From: Usnea hakonensis
Lineage: Eukaryota; Ascomycota; Lecanoromycetes; Lecanorales; Parmeliaceae
NCBI GenBank assembly: GCA_013423325.1
Contig: BLJB01000127.1
Span: 310,001 to 374,000, forward strand
Length of the DNA stretch: 64,000 nucleotides
Reading direction: 5' to 3'
Within the stretch, counting starts at the first letter, position 1; each line of letters opens with the position of its first letter. A program made the position numbers and the translations under genes. Positions 9,149-20,176 of the stretch are shown piece after piece. Under the pieces are notes generated by a model, which worked only from the letters and a program-made list of their open reading frames with translations, did no database searches and was not told the origin of the DNA.

Positions 9149-11544
9149 ATGTCGAACCTACAAAGCTCACAGAGCCCTCACCGCATGGCACTTGTTGGCC
9201 TCGGTCGACGCAGTCTTAGTACCGCTCTTCAGAGTATACTTAGGAGCCAATTCTTCACATTAGTGGCGGTTTGCGACCCAGATGTGACGGTTTCTGGGCT
9301 CGTTCAAGACTTACAGCCCAGAGTCTCTTTCTTCCCAAGTGTGGACTCGCTCCTCGAGCATCAAAAAGGGATGACCAATGGACGGATTACGTGTGCTTAT
9401 GTTTCCATTCCACACTCACAATACTTCGAAGTCGTTCCGATTTTGCTCAAAGAGGGCATCCATATCCTCAAAGAAAAGCCGGCAGGAACGACGTCAGCCG
9501 AGTTGAAGATGTTCCAAGACCTGGCACATCTTCATGAAGCGCGGCTCGTGACTGCTTCACAGAGCCGTTATGGCACTCGATTGGAGCAGCTGTCGCAATG
9601 GATTCCTCTTATTGGCAAGATGCTTTTGATGGAAGGAGCGCGCAAGATTTCGGTGTCTGATTTAGGGCAAGGATGGAGAGCGAGCAAGCGGCTTGCCGGC
9701 GGTGGCGCTGTAAATGACATTGGATGGCACCTCATTGACAACGTTCTCGGATTGTTGGGCCCTGAGTTTGACATAACTACGCGCTACTCGAAGCTTTTCA
9801 AGACACGAGGTTCTCTAGGATATGACTGCGAGGACAGCGCCCTAGTCACACTCGAGTTCAACAAGCCTGGAGTGGATCGGCCAGTCGTCTGTCAATTAGC
9901 AATATCCCGAAATGGTCAAGAGAAGATTGACGAGCTTACAGTCGCTGGAAGTCTAGGTGTGATTGTAGCACATAAAGGCTGGGTCGAAGTTTCCATCCGA
10001 GAGGGTCCTAAGCAACAACAAAAGCGAGTATTGACCCCTTCTGATAAGGATTTTGACCACATGCTGCGTTATTTCCATAACGAGATTAGCCTCGACGCTC
10101 CTTCTGAGAAATACCTCGCCTTTTGTCTGCAAGACCAACGGGTCACTGAGCTCGTAGACACAATATATTCCATTGACGATGAAAGGAAATTGAATAACGG
10201 ACTTTTGACAGAAGTAATCGCCAACAGCGCTTCCAAGGTCCGAGAGCCGAGCCTTGTTAGAAGCTTACAGTGGCCCAGGGTTACACAGGACATGGCCAAA
10301 GAGGTCATATCACAAATGTCCAAGACAATTTCTATCAGTGACAACGCAGGTGTGTTCTGTGAATTCGAAACTGAGTTCAAACAGTTTCATGGGCATCCCG
10401 ACTGGCATGCATTACTGCACAATTCGGGCACGAACGCACTCCAAGGGCTTTACTATGCGTGCCAATTTGTCCCAGGGGACGAGGTGCGTGTCATGCAACC
10501 CGGCCGGGTTGTACGTGCTAACACATGAAGTAGGTTATTTTTCCTGTGTATACATTCCCCGCAACTTGTTCCCCAGCAATGCATTTTGGCATTTGTCCAA
10601 TCTTTTGCGACGCAGGGACCGACGGCAACATATCACCAGCCGCACTTAAGGCTGCCATTACCCGACGAACAAAGGCCGTTGTGGTCACTCACATGTGGGG
10701 TTGGCCTTGCGATATGACCGGGATCAGATCGGCACTAGAAGGATCTCCTAATATCCTACTTCTAGAAGATTGTTCTCACGCAATAGGAGCTTCTGTTCAA
10801 GGAAAGATGGTTGGAACTTTCGGTGACGGTGCTGCTTGGTCGCTACAAGGCCAGAAAATTGTGAGCGGCGGAGAGGGTGGCATTGTACTAACCAAGCACG
10901 CGGATTTCCATTATCGCCAACTGATATGGGGCCACTACAACAAACGTTGCAAGATCGAGATCCCCACCACACATCCTTTAAAGGACTATGCTCTGACGGG
11001 CGCGGGACTGAAAACTCGTGCCCATCCAGTGGCTGTTGTGATTGCCCTGAATCAGCTTCGAAAAGTACCCGAGTTTCAGAGGGTGAAATCTCTCTTTGCC
11101 TACAAATTAGCAAAGGAGCTCGAAAGCATTCCATTCCTGGAAATAGTTTACGATCGCGCTTTTGATGACCCTTGCGTTAAGCATGCGTGGTACGCTTTCG
11201 TGTTTCGCTTCAAGCAGAGTCGAGCACCGCCTGGCTTAACACGATCTGTCTTTGTCCAGGAGCTTGTTGATTGTGGGCTAGAAGATATTGATATACCCAA
11301 TTCTACATGTCTCTTGCATGACAAACCGCTTTTCATCCGGCCGCAAGCGGTTCTTCCACACATTGCGTATCCAAACACGAAAGGTGCTGCAGTGTCTGTG
11401 GCTTATCCCAACGCCCAGGCGTTCTACGATGAGGCTGTGAAGCTCCCAGTATGGGCTTTTGAGGATGAGGCAGTCATCGTCGACTTTTATGTCAAGCATA
11501 TCCGTGCTGTAGCTCGGCGCTGGACAATTTCCGGGAGGCTGTAA
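9149..11544 (+). CDS. Gfo/Idh/MocA dehydrogenase fused to DegT/StrS-type aminotransferase
   Basis: Two exons (9149-10483, 10534-11544) give 781 residues. The 50-nt intron has donor GTGCGT, branch GCTAAC and acceptor TAG, phase 0, and joins GDE to VIFPVYTFPAT, restoring the expected DegT strand. Residues ~12-350 are a Gfo/Idh/MocA oxidoreductase: Rossmann start ALVGLGRRS, catalytic-Lys motif EKPAG (109-113) and the GGGAVNDIGWHLID segment (184-197). Residues ~400-781 are a fold-type I PLP aminotransferase of the DegT/DnrJ/EryC1/StrS family: SGTNALQ, GDEVIFP, LEDCSHAIGA (Asp524 for the PLP ring nitrogen) and SLQGQKIVSGGEGG (Lys553 for the Schiff base). Both active sites look intact. In bacteria such enzymes act in sequence, oxidising a sugar or cyclitol hydroxyl to a ketone and then transaminating it (NtdC/NtdA for kanosamine, WlbA/WlbE, AHBA and aminocyclitol routes). 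One bifunctional enzyme doing both steps is the inference; the substrate is unknown. No other pathway gene lies beside it. Confidence 0.88.
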
Positions 11545-13524
11545 GTCGCTCAACACTGTCGAACCCAAGAGTTCTTTTGTGTTAGAATCTAGCTGGTTGT
11601 ATGTCGGCTGTATGCTATCATCATAGATCATAGAGGCAAATTGAATTGGACATCATGGAAACATAAAAGGTAGACTGATCTGCGCCAATTTCTTCAACTC
11701 CACATCTAATCTTAAGCAACGCCCCCAGAGTCGGCGGTTGTTATACTTCTGGCGATGGATCAGAAACGGTGCGACGAGAAACGAGGCATTTCATAGAGAC
11801 TAGCCAGAAGGCTATTAGTAGAGGTAATGCTTTCGGAGAAGTGTGTTGTATAGAAAGGCGAGTGACAAAGATCAGGAACCACTTCATTTCAGGACACATA
11901 CGCAGCGGAATAATGTTTAGCCGAACAGGATTATCTTAACTTCCGAGGGACGGTAACAAAAGTCTCTGCCGATTTCTCTACCGCTACAATATATTACTGG
12001 GAAATGTCGGCAGAGACTTTTGTCAGCGTCCCTCATTTAGTCACGGCCAAAGTTCGGTTGATTTGTACCATTGTGTGTCACCTTCTGTTCTGATCCCTCC
12101 GTGTGATCAGAGGCATGGTAGCCGCCAAGGTCTCATATCATCGGCCTGAGCGCACATGGAAAAATACTGTCGAAAAACCTCATCTTGAAAAGGGCCCACA
12201 AGTCAGATTTGGACTGGCTTATTCCTGAGCAGGACCGTTTTCTTCATAGACAAACGATCTCGGGGAGAATGCCTCGATCCTTTCTTATCTTTCCTAAGTT
12301 ATGATACAGTCGTGGCCACAATGGATAAAGAATTCGCAAGCCTATCGGGCCTTGCTATCAATTACGCAGTCTTGATGGTGGCCCGGGCCACTTAGTCGTC
12401 ATGGTGGGGCACAATGGCTTCATGCCCTGCTCCAGACCTGGGAACCAGACTGCGACGGGTGCCCCATCACTATTTCCTTTTCTCAACTTCGTCGAGTCTG
12501 CGATCAGCGGGTTTTGGACAGATATGAGCGGAGAGATATTGACGAGGACATTTGTTCCGTTTCATGAAGATATGCAAGGCATGATTGCATCAGCATATTC
12601 CTAACAACGATGGATGTTGGTGCGTTCTACGCCGACTCAGATCGGTTCTAGGAGGGAGGCAGCGAGGCGCCATTTGGAATCTTTTGAAAGGTGATATACA
12701 AAAAATTGTTTTGATCGAGTCTCAAATCACATCATCATCATCCATCAACCACTCTTCACACAAATTCCTGTGCCACTCCGTCCATATCATTTCCCCCAAT
12801 CTTAAAACCTTCTCAGAGTCGCTTCCGTCCTCATACCATGTCCAGGTCGCCCCACAGGCCTAACTTGCTCAAATTCCCCGCACAGGCCTCAGCCTCCAAT
12901 CTTTTATTTTCCACGAGCAGTATGTGTAATGAATCACAATAATTGTTGGCCTCCATGTGAGATTGCGGAGAATGAGAGGGTGATGGTGTAAGGGGCTGCT
13001 GGGGTTGGGAGTTTGGTCTGATGATTGGTTGATTGATTGATTGGGGATAAGTGATTAAGGAGCAAATTTGGTGGTTGGTTAGTTGGGGATATTGGGGGGT
13101 GGATGAGTGGGGTTTGGGGTGAAATTTTTCAGTGGGTAAATGGTTCTAGCGGGTGGCAAATGTTGTGATTGCCGTGTACAGACAAGGGAGAGGAAACTTG
13201 TCGGCAGCAGTGCGTTTTCAGGGAGACAATTCCAATCGACACTCGTCTGCGTTTTTGCCAAATGTGTTCTTTATATGAAAGACAGCAGTTTGGCTGTTAG
13301 AGGTCCTTCAACTAGGTGGGGTCTGTAATGCAGGACGGTTGAGCGAGTGTGAGATTCATTCCTCGCTGTCGAATGTCATGCGAGGAGATCTCAGGAATAT
13401 ACCTAATTGCTGCTCCTGGACCACTCCCACTATTGACCAAACGAGCCACGAGAGAACATCGCCCGTCTATGGAAGCTCACCTGCACTCAGTTAGTGGCTG
13501 TGGCCCCTACTGAAAGGAATCTAT
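11545..13524. other. Intergenic, nearly 2 kb, gene-free
   Basis: This contains MITE-like copy B (11944-12034), short TTGATT simple repeats near 13020-13060 and GT-rich sequence around 13070-13130. The small frames at 12401-12604 and 12585-12863 lack any motif or codon pattern I trust. Confidence 0.5.
11944..12034. repeat. Palindromic MITE-like element, copy B
   Basis: A foldback element of about 91 bp beginning CGAGGGA and ending TCCCTC. The inner arms are AACAAAAGTCTCTGCCGA on the left and TCGGCAGAGACTTTTGTC on the right, the same arms as copies A and C. The loop (TACCGCTACAATATATT) is diverged. It has no coding capacity and lies 0.4 kb downstream of the fusion gene, opposite copy A. Confidence 0.75.
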
Positions 13525-13926
13525 TTACTGAGTAGAACATCCGACCATCTCATCCAACTGCTCACAAAGAGTGTTCAAGCCATTCAATCGCAGTCTCTTG
13601 TCTTCAGGGGAAGTATATTTGAGCTCGTTGATTCTGTCCTTGAGCTCCTGGTTCTTCTTGCAAGCGTCGCTCGACGCTTCTTCACTAATTAATATTCCGT
13701 TTTGAGTGGGACATTGCAGATCTTCGTCTAGGTTCAATGCCTGCGCTTCCGCCATGTAGACGTCGCTTTCCACCGGATTGGTAATCAGGTCAATAATGTA
13801 GAACTGAAGTGTCGACAGCGACGAGCAGAGTGATGGAGTGCGTTCCAAACGCTGATCTGAAGTGGAGGGGGGAGCGGCGAACGTCAGAGCGATGGTGAAG
13901 ATGAAGGGGGCGATGGAGATCTTCAT
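13525..13926 (-). CDS. Small secreted cysteine-containing protein
   Basis: An in-frame upstream Met exists at 13959, but the second Met (13926) starts an obvious signal peptide (MKISIAPFIFTIALTFAAP), so I place the start there, giving 133 residues. The mature part is ~115 residues with five cysteines (SLCSS, LQCPT, DACKK, TLCEQ, VGCST), no repeats and no membrane segment. The odd cysteine count leaves one unpaired or sets up a dimer. Size and secretion fit an effector-like or small secreted protein, but I recognise no family. It is isolated from other secreted-protein genes. Confidence that it is real rests on the signal peptide and the open frame. Confidence 0.55.
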   Translation of the reverse strand: MKISIAPFIFTIALTFAAPPSTSDQRLERTPSLCSSLSTLQFYIIDLITNPVESDVYMAEAQALNLDEDLQCPTQNGILISEEASSDACKKNQELKDRINELKYTSPEDKRLRLNGLNTLCEQLDEMVGCSTQ

Positions 13927-14511
13927 GCTGGAGAATTGAAGTTCGGCTGCCTTTGTCATACAAGAAGGCAGCAGTCAATTGACAAAATTTGGCAGACCAC
14001 TACAGACTTTGATGATGTGAGACAGCAGTACAGGGAGATGAAATCTCACCCTCGGTGAAAAGTGTCCCTCTTAGGTCAGCAAAGCTCGAATTGAGCAAGT
14101 AATAGCTTTTTAAGAAATATAAGGTATGGTCTGGACCGTCTTCTAGGCGCAAACCTGAACCTCGCGCAACGTAGCGATACTGGTCTTCAATAATCTAGAT
14201 GGGTGCTCAAGGAACTTAAGCATAACGCCTAAAAGGTGGGCAAAAAAGCGGTAGACCGAACTTGGAGAACAGAAGAATAAAAAAGTCCGTAATTACTGTT
14301 AGTGCTTTCTGTAGCTTCGAAGCCTTGTACAAGGGCCCATGCCCCCGTCCGCTCGTTCTCTTATGCTTTTCACAATAGCAGTTGATTATTCGACGCTGGA
14401 TGATGGTCAGTATTTGTGGTTGTCGGGCAGGTACGAAAAGAGACACACAGGAGAGGAGCTACTTGGATTGCAGAGCATGCAGCTCTTGGCAGGCTCAATG
14501 TTTGGCTCCTT

Positions 14512-16475
14512 TTATCTCCTTTCGTAGATCGAAGTATGATTGCGAGGAGGACCGTTGGGAACGAGGTGCTCCACCCTTTCAATAAATTTCTCCCGAAGAT
14601 AGCGCTGGGACCACCATGCTAGATAGGTCACAATAGCAAGAAAACCGAGAGCCGCGTAGCCTGCTTTTTGCCAATTGAGACTAGCATTTCTATCGGCTTC
14701 GGTGTCGGCTGCGAGTTGAACCGTGGATGTGGAACCGAAGGACCAATATCCATTCGAAGCGCATATACAGTTTTGAAAGATGCCGGCAATTTGCATGAGG
14801 GTGCCGGCAAAGGTGGCGAAGACCGCGGCCACCCAAGCGGGAATGAGGAGGGTGACCGCGACAAAACCGCCAACCCATTTGCGCCGCAAGCGATTAAGCC
14901 AACGATGGGCCGGGACATCCCAGTATGTCTGGTCCTGGGAGGCTTTGAAATGGCTCCAAGCTGAGAGAGTGGTAAATACCATCTGCGAGGAGGCGTAAAC
15001 TTGAAGGTTATCTTGGTATTAGCGTTGGCTCTGGAAAAGTCATGCGCTCAGGCAGCTTTGAAGCGCAAAAGGAAGAATTTGCATATTTAACACGAAAGGG
15101 ACAGGGTCATACCCAAGATAGTCAGTGACCGGCAACCCACGCCTCTTGCTGGCGTGGAGTACTCAATCCAAAACGCAAGTGCACACGGAAACAAGATTAA
15201 TGAAGAAGCCACAAAGGCTAGGAACATCCAGCCTCGGACAGACATCTCGACTTTCTCGCGGAACCAAGACTGTTTCCAGGCAGAAGTTCGTCGAAGCCAG
15301 CCAGCTTTACTTTTGCCTCGTGTCCACATCCAAACGGGTTCATAGCGAACTTTGTAGCTCAACGGAAGCCTCGACCATGCTTCTATTCGAGCTTGGATCC
15401 TGTCTTCCATCTCAGATCGCTTATTGGCGGAATCTAGCCGCTCCTGAAATCCTGGCCTGATTCGCTCCAGTTTGACGATCGCTGTTGCTGTGCTTGGGTT
15501 GTTGCTAGCCAGCAAACACCCACTCACAGCGGAAACATGTACAATGTTCATCCACCAAATACCGAATGCCAGATTTCTAGCTGTCTCTCTGTCACCGTCG
15601 GAATTGCGGATCGTGGCAAGCGTATATACAAAGGACCCGATATACAGCAGGATAGGAGCTCCTACAGCCGCTCCAAATGGATACTGAGAGGTTAGCAGTG
15701 ATATCAGATGCAACTCCACCTCTTTAGCTGGGTGTTCATTGATATCTAAGGCCTTGCCAAGTTCTTCTTGAGGATCAGCTGGGCCACCTTCTATTCCAAG
15801 ATTTCCGGCCAAAACGGCAGTCAAAAGCTGAACTCTTTGATGCCTGTCCAGTCCTGTGGGATGATCTTCACCCTGGCGTGTGTGGCTACTTGTTAAATTA
15901 CGTATGACCCTATAGTCGAGTACGATCTCCAGGAGCCCACTGAAGATAAATGGTGCTGGTGAGATCATGATCATGAAGACCCAGACTGCAGTATCGAGAG
16001 TCACGATCATACCTGCGACGCATAGGCTGAACAAGGCCTTGATAAGGCCGCTCATATGATTGAGGTTGAAGTCGAAGAACCATCTGGGCGGTTCAAGCAC
16101 CAACCGCCGAGGTATTGTCATACTGAAAATGACGGCGGGTAGGATGTATTGAATGAGGGGCACCGCGTAAGCATTGATGTCATTAGGAGCCCACAACGCA
16201 TACCCAGGACATTCTTGACGGCACCACGAGGTAGAAACCAGAAGAGGCGGGGCAAGTGGAAGGGTAGGATCGTAGGTCTGACCACATTTGTAAACAATTT
16301 GCGGAATACTCTTGTTTAGATACGCCAATGTTTGTAATGCTATGTCACAGCATTGTGTCGAATACCCAGGCCCTGCAGTAGCTAGACTGGCGAGGGAGAT
16401 GGTACAGATTACGGCAAAAATGAGATTCGCTGGCATCATTGAGGGTAGATGAAGGAGAGAAAAGAGGAACTTCAC
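14512..16475 (-). CDS. Multi-pass membrane protein with signal peptide and Cys-rich lumenal N-terminus
   Basis: Two exons, 16475-15113 and 14999-14512, give 616 residues. The 113-nt intron has donor GTATGA and acceptor AAG, phase 1; using the nearer CAG before ATGGTATTT would break the frame. The N-terminus is a signal peptide (LIFAVICTISLASLATAG). A ~110-residue extracytoplasmic segment follows with paired cysteines (TQCCD, YKCGQ, WCRQECPGY). About eight hydrophobic helices come next, including FSLCVAGMIVTLDTAVWVFM, IMISPAPFIFSGLLEIV, LLYIGSFVYTLATI, WWMNIVHVSAVSGCLLAS, FLAFVASSLILFPCALAFW, AVTLLIPAWVAAVFATFAG and AALGFLAIVTYLAWWS. I recognise a fungal-specific membrane architecture but no named family, transporter motif or receptor motif. 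The function is unknown. Confidence 0.7.
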
Positions 16476-17186
16476 AGAAGACAGGATTGAAAAGGCAGTC
16501 TTTTCTTGGAAGATGCAAGAAGTGAGTCAGGCATAGGTGGAATGGGCAGCAAATATGCGACTCACAGGCTTCGGAGATTCGTCCATGCAGGGACACTTCA
16601 GACACAGATGTCATGATTATGTGGGCGTGGTCATCTGTGATTTCTAATCGGTCCCACCGATCTGAGTAGAAAGACGCCTGTTCAAGGCTGAATGCAGCTA
16701 CATGAGGCTGTGCAAAGCCCTCATCGAACCATGCAAGGTTCAAATCAGCCATGCAGTTTTCAATTCTCCAGCCAATCGAGTCTCTCTCAGCTCGACTTGC
16801 AATACCATACTATGCGATGTAGAGTGGCCCATCTGCAAATGTCCGTGGCTGTGTTGGTTGCCTACATGGGGACAGCATTTCTGAATTGTTCAAAACCCTG
16901 GGCGGCCAAGGGAAGCCTGATTTGTTGTACCTTAGTGAGAGGCTAGACGTTCAACGCCACAACGCGTAGCCTTTTGCTGAAATAAGGTACCTAAGGTACA
17001 GTCAAACATACCGGCTAGCTAAATGTAGGATACCTTACTTTTAACGACCGACCTTATTTCCCGGGTGTAGCCGCGGCTGCAGGGATCTGGTTCCGATTCC
17101 ATGCTCTATCTACTTTACTTACCTTAGATCCCCCGATGCCATCCTCCCATTTCATCTGAAGGCGTCCTCCGCCTCGCTCAAGACGC
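16476..17186. other. Intergenic, head-to-head promoter region
   Basis: This divergent spacer lies between the membrane-protein gene (minus) and ATG29 (plus), so it should hold both promoters. AAGGTACCTAAGGTAC-type palindromic sequence is present around 16982-17000, with another TACCTTAC at 17030-17040. No credible gene. Confidence 0.5.
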
Positions 17187-18711
17187 ATGGCTCAAGGCTT
17201 AGATCAAGATATGCCTCACTCTCCCACTCAGCCAGATAATGTCCACTACACCGTCTTCGTTCGGCTTCCCTTTCCTCGAGGCGACTTCGTTGATCCACCA
17301 AGCGTGAGCTTTCCATTTTCGCGATATGGTCCAAATAGTGCTAATGGCGAGCAGGTGGACTGGAACGCGAATAAGGATCGAGAGCTCTCGGATCTCTTGT
17401 CGAAAGCTACCGCTAAGGGGCGCGATATAGATTGTGAGACCTGGGGATAATAGATGCCTTTGGCGGGAGCTGACTGGTAACACAGGGCATGCAACGTGTG
17501 TCAAGCAGGCCTAAAGATAGATTCCAAAGGCTAATGCTGATCTGTCACTGTAGTGCCGAGCGATTCAATGTATCTCTTCCCTTTCTATCGCAGCAGGCGG
17601 CGTTGCTCTATGAAAGACAGCTATCCCAGGTCAGAGCCGGGCTGCAGAAAGCGAATAGGCTCTCCTCCGGTGCGTCGCCAACACCAAGCTCTATATCGGC
17701 TAGCGGTACGGTGGGTGGAAGTGCCGTGAATAGAGGTGGCGGTGGAGGTACGGACGTCTCAATATGCAGCGTTACGTCTACTAATGATACATCAGGATCA
17801 CGAGTACCGTCATCACTGTCAAATAGAGGGAAAGAGCCAACAACATCTCATGGTGAAACAAGTACAGAGTCCTCACGACTAGCACGACGTATGTTCGATG
17901 GTTCCTCCCAGCACCTCTGTGGCTCATCTCGTTCCTAGGTCCGATGTCTAGAACAGCCTCAACTCACACGGTCACCCAAATCCCTGCGTCACCACGTACG
18001 CCGACTGAAAGACATTACTCCTTTGCCCAGCGAGCTCGCAGCCGTGAAGCTTCTGGCAGATCTGTTGAAGCATCTCCAATACAAAAACAGCGACCAGTCG
18101 CAAGAGAAGCCAGCCCGTCTGCCATAGCCAGCGATTCATCTTCTTCTTCCTCCTCATCATCCGATGACAACATCCACCCAATGTCTCGTAGCCGCGCATT
18201 CGCCCGTCGACCGCGCTACTCCTCTTCCAAAGCCCCTCTCAACCCTCTGTCGGACGCCGACGAAGAAGACGAGGACTCCCCCCCTTTCCTTCCCTTCTCA
18301 GACGCTCGCCCCATCACACCGCCAGCCCGTACAGATCCAAGCTCCACCGTGAAGATCTCTCCAAAGCGACTACTTTCGCATCGACCGCCACCCGTATCCC
18401 TCAACAAGCCTAAAACCCTAGACCCACCACAGACTGCCCACTCCTCCTCATCATCCGTACAATCGCAACCCCAATCGCAGAACCGACCACCACAGCATAG
18501 CCCTCTGTCAGCGCTTTCGCCCCGGCAAAGACGTATAGCAAAGGAGGGCAGTGAAGGGACGCCAAGTATGGGCAGTAGTTTCAGCGATTTGGACGATGCG
18601 AGCGTGACGCAGAGTGCGTTGGAGGAACACTTGGCGAATGAGATGACGCATGGGAGTGTGGCAAGTAGGATGAGTACCATAAGTCAGGCTCTGAGATCGA
18701 GGTATCTGTAG
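17187..18711 (+). CDS. ATG29: Autophagy-related protein 29 (Atg29)
   Basis: Five exons give 437 residues: 17187-17303, 17355-17433, 17486-17495, 17554-17888 and 17939-18711. The conserved N-terminal domain is clear: HYTVFVRLPFPRGDFVDPPS, VDWNANKDRELSDLLS, then ID-WHAT-AERFNVSLPFL and QQAALLYERQLSQVRA. Atg29 is a subunit of the Atg17-Atg31-Atg29 scaffold that organises the phagophore assembly site. The rest, ~330 residues, is Ser/Pro-rich and disordered, as in other fungal Atg29 proteins, with an acidic Ser patch. The first intron (17304-17354) is a multiple of three and has no stop, so it could be mistaken for coding. The third exon is only 10 nt; it supplies the Trp-His-Ala-Thr that aligns with the family's ID-W-x-A-L region and fixes the frame. 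The last intron (17889-17938) is phase 1. Confidence 0.9.
17486..17495 (+). other. 10-nt microexon of ATG29
   Basis: GGCATGCAAC is preceded by an intron with donor GTGAGA (17434), branch GCTGAC and acceptor ACAG, and followed by an intron with donor GTGTGT and acceptor GTAG (17553). Without it the flanking exons are out of frame; with it the conserved ID-W...AERFNV junction is exact. Confidence 0.8.
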
Positions 18712-19001
18712 AGATGTTGGAGTTCACGTAAATCACGCCCCTGGGGATATCGTCTTTACTTTGATAAGAATCACAACATATCTACCAGTAGTGTGAATTT
18801 TCTTCAATTGATTGACTGCTACCCTTCTTGGCCTCAATTAAATGCAATTGACCGGGCATACCATATTATCCACACTAACTGCCCAACCTCGCTGCTCCTC
18901 TAGATGCCATTGATTGGATGCCCTTCTGAATGTTGTAGAAGGCGATACAGTTCCATTTTGGCATCATGTACGCAGCTTGCAGCCATTCTCTCCAACGCAA
19001 A

Positions 19002-20176
19002 TTAATCCCCAGTGAGATCAATGTGCTCGACCTGGGCGGCCAACCGACGTCTTTGAACAGACCCCATGTTGCGTTCTTCGTCCCGCTCCCTTTTGAGGTT
19101 TCTGTGAGTACTTGTTGGTTCAGCTTTGACTTCGAGGTTACGTTCTAAGATGGCAAGCCGAGCCTATGTTAGATAGGCAGGATTAGCAGTTCCCGCGTTC
19201 AATTTTGGGGACGCAAGACGTTGGACTTACGCGGAGGTCTCGCACTTCTTGAACTGCATCTCCGGGGGCGATGGCCTCGTCTTCGGGCTTTTGTACTTCG
19301 GGAGAAGGACTTCGTGGAATACATCCTAGCATCTGGAGGGCACCTTTATGGGATTAGGATGGGCACCGAGGAATCCAGAAGATGGCACGTACGTCTTGAT
19401 CTGTAGTATATATTGAATACTGTAGGCTTTCCTGCCTCTCCTCCGATGCTTGTAGGATACTCGTATTGGATGGGTGGCTCAGAAGCAGGACGGGCATTTG
19501 CAAAGCTAGAATTCGGCACTTTAGCGGTAAGACCACAGAGATCAATGTAGTCCCACTTGCCCGATGATGGTCTCAATGGGTCGGCCTTTCAAAGCTTTTT
19601 CTGGCATTTCGTTTATCGTTGCGATAGGTGTCTTGTTTTGACCCCACGCTGGGCCTTTCTCCAATTTGACACGTTTCACGGTGACTAGTATCCTCCCGAG
19701 TTTTTGAGCTTCCTTGACGAAAGTGCCAGGATCTTGGGCTTCTTCTAAACATCTTGTTAGATCTCACTTGATGCAAAAGTCCCTAACATACTTAGGATGA
19801 GATTGCCGAAGGAATAGTCGCGGAGCATCCACTGTTTAGTCTGCATGCAGAAGTGCCGGGGACCTATAAAGGGTTCTTCGACGGTCTTTCCCGTGGAAAA
19901 TTTCCCTTGAAGATATTTCTTGGTTCGCAAAACTTGTAACGAGCTGCAACCGTCGATGTTGACGAGGATTTGGACCGCATCCTCAGCCTTCATTGTGTAA
20001 AACTTGAATTCGGGCGTCAGGGTCGCTTTCACTTGAAAAGTAGACCCAGCTACAGCTTCAATGTAGTGATGACGTGCGCAAATCTCTTCAGGCTCAGCTG
20101 CATCAGGATCTTCATAGAAGTCTAGGGCCTGTCCGTTCGAGATAACCTCAACAGTGATACCTTGAAAGTGGTCCAT
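19002..20176 (-). CDS. DUF7918 domain protein with an apparent one-base frameshift
   Basis: Exons: 20176-19792, 19744-19393, 19343-19231 and 19163-19002, ending in a typical IDLTGD. The start at 20176 (MDHFQGITVEVISNGQ) fits the DUF7918 opening better than the upstream Met at 20248. Family-like pieces run in order: EEICARHHYIEAVAG, a strand-rich ~150-residue core, TINEMPEKALKGRPIE, FNIYYRSRRALQMLGCIP, then a basic coiled-coil tail with KRERDEERN. All four exons join with good splice signals except inside exon 2. There the frame changes after GRPIETIIG, and one extra base in a CCC run (19560-19562, plus strand) would explain it. I see no intron that could. It is either a sequencing or assembly slip or a recent pseudogene. 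The family's role is unknown; the tail looks nuclear. Confidence 0.6.

Noticed and set aside
12401..12863. Short plus-strand frames in the 11.5-13.5 kb gap
   Set aside because: No motif, no splice-supported continuation, composition like non-coding DNA.
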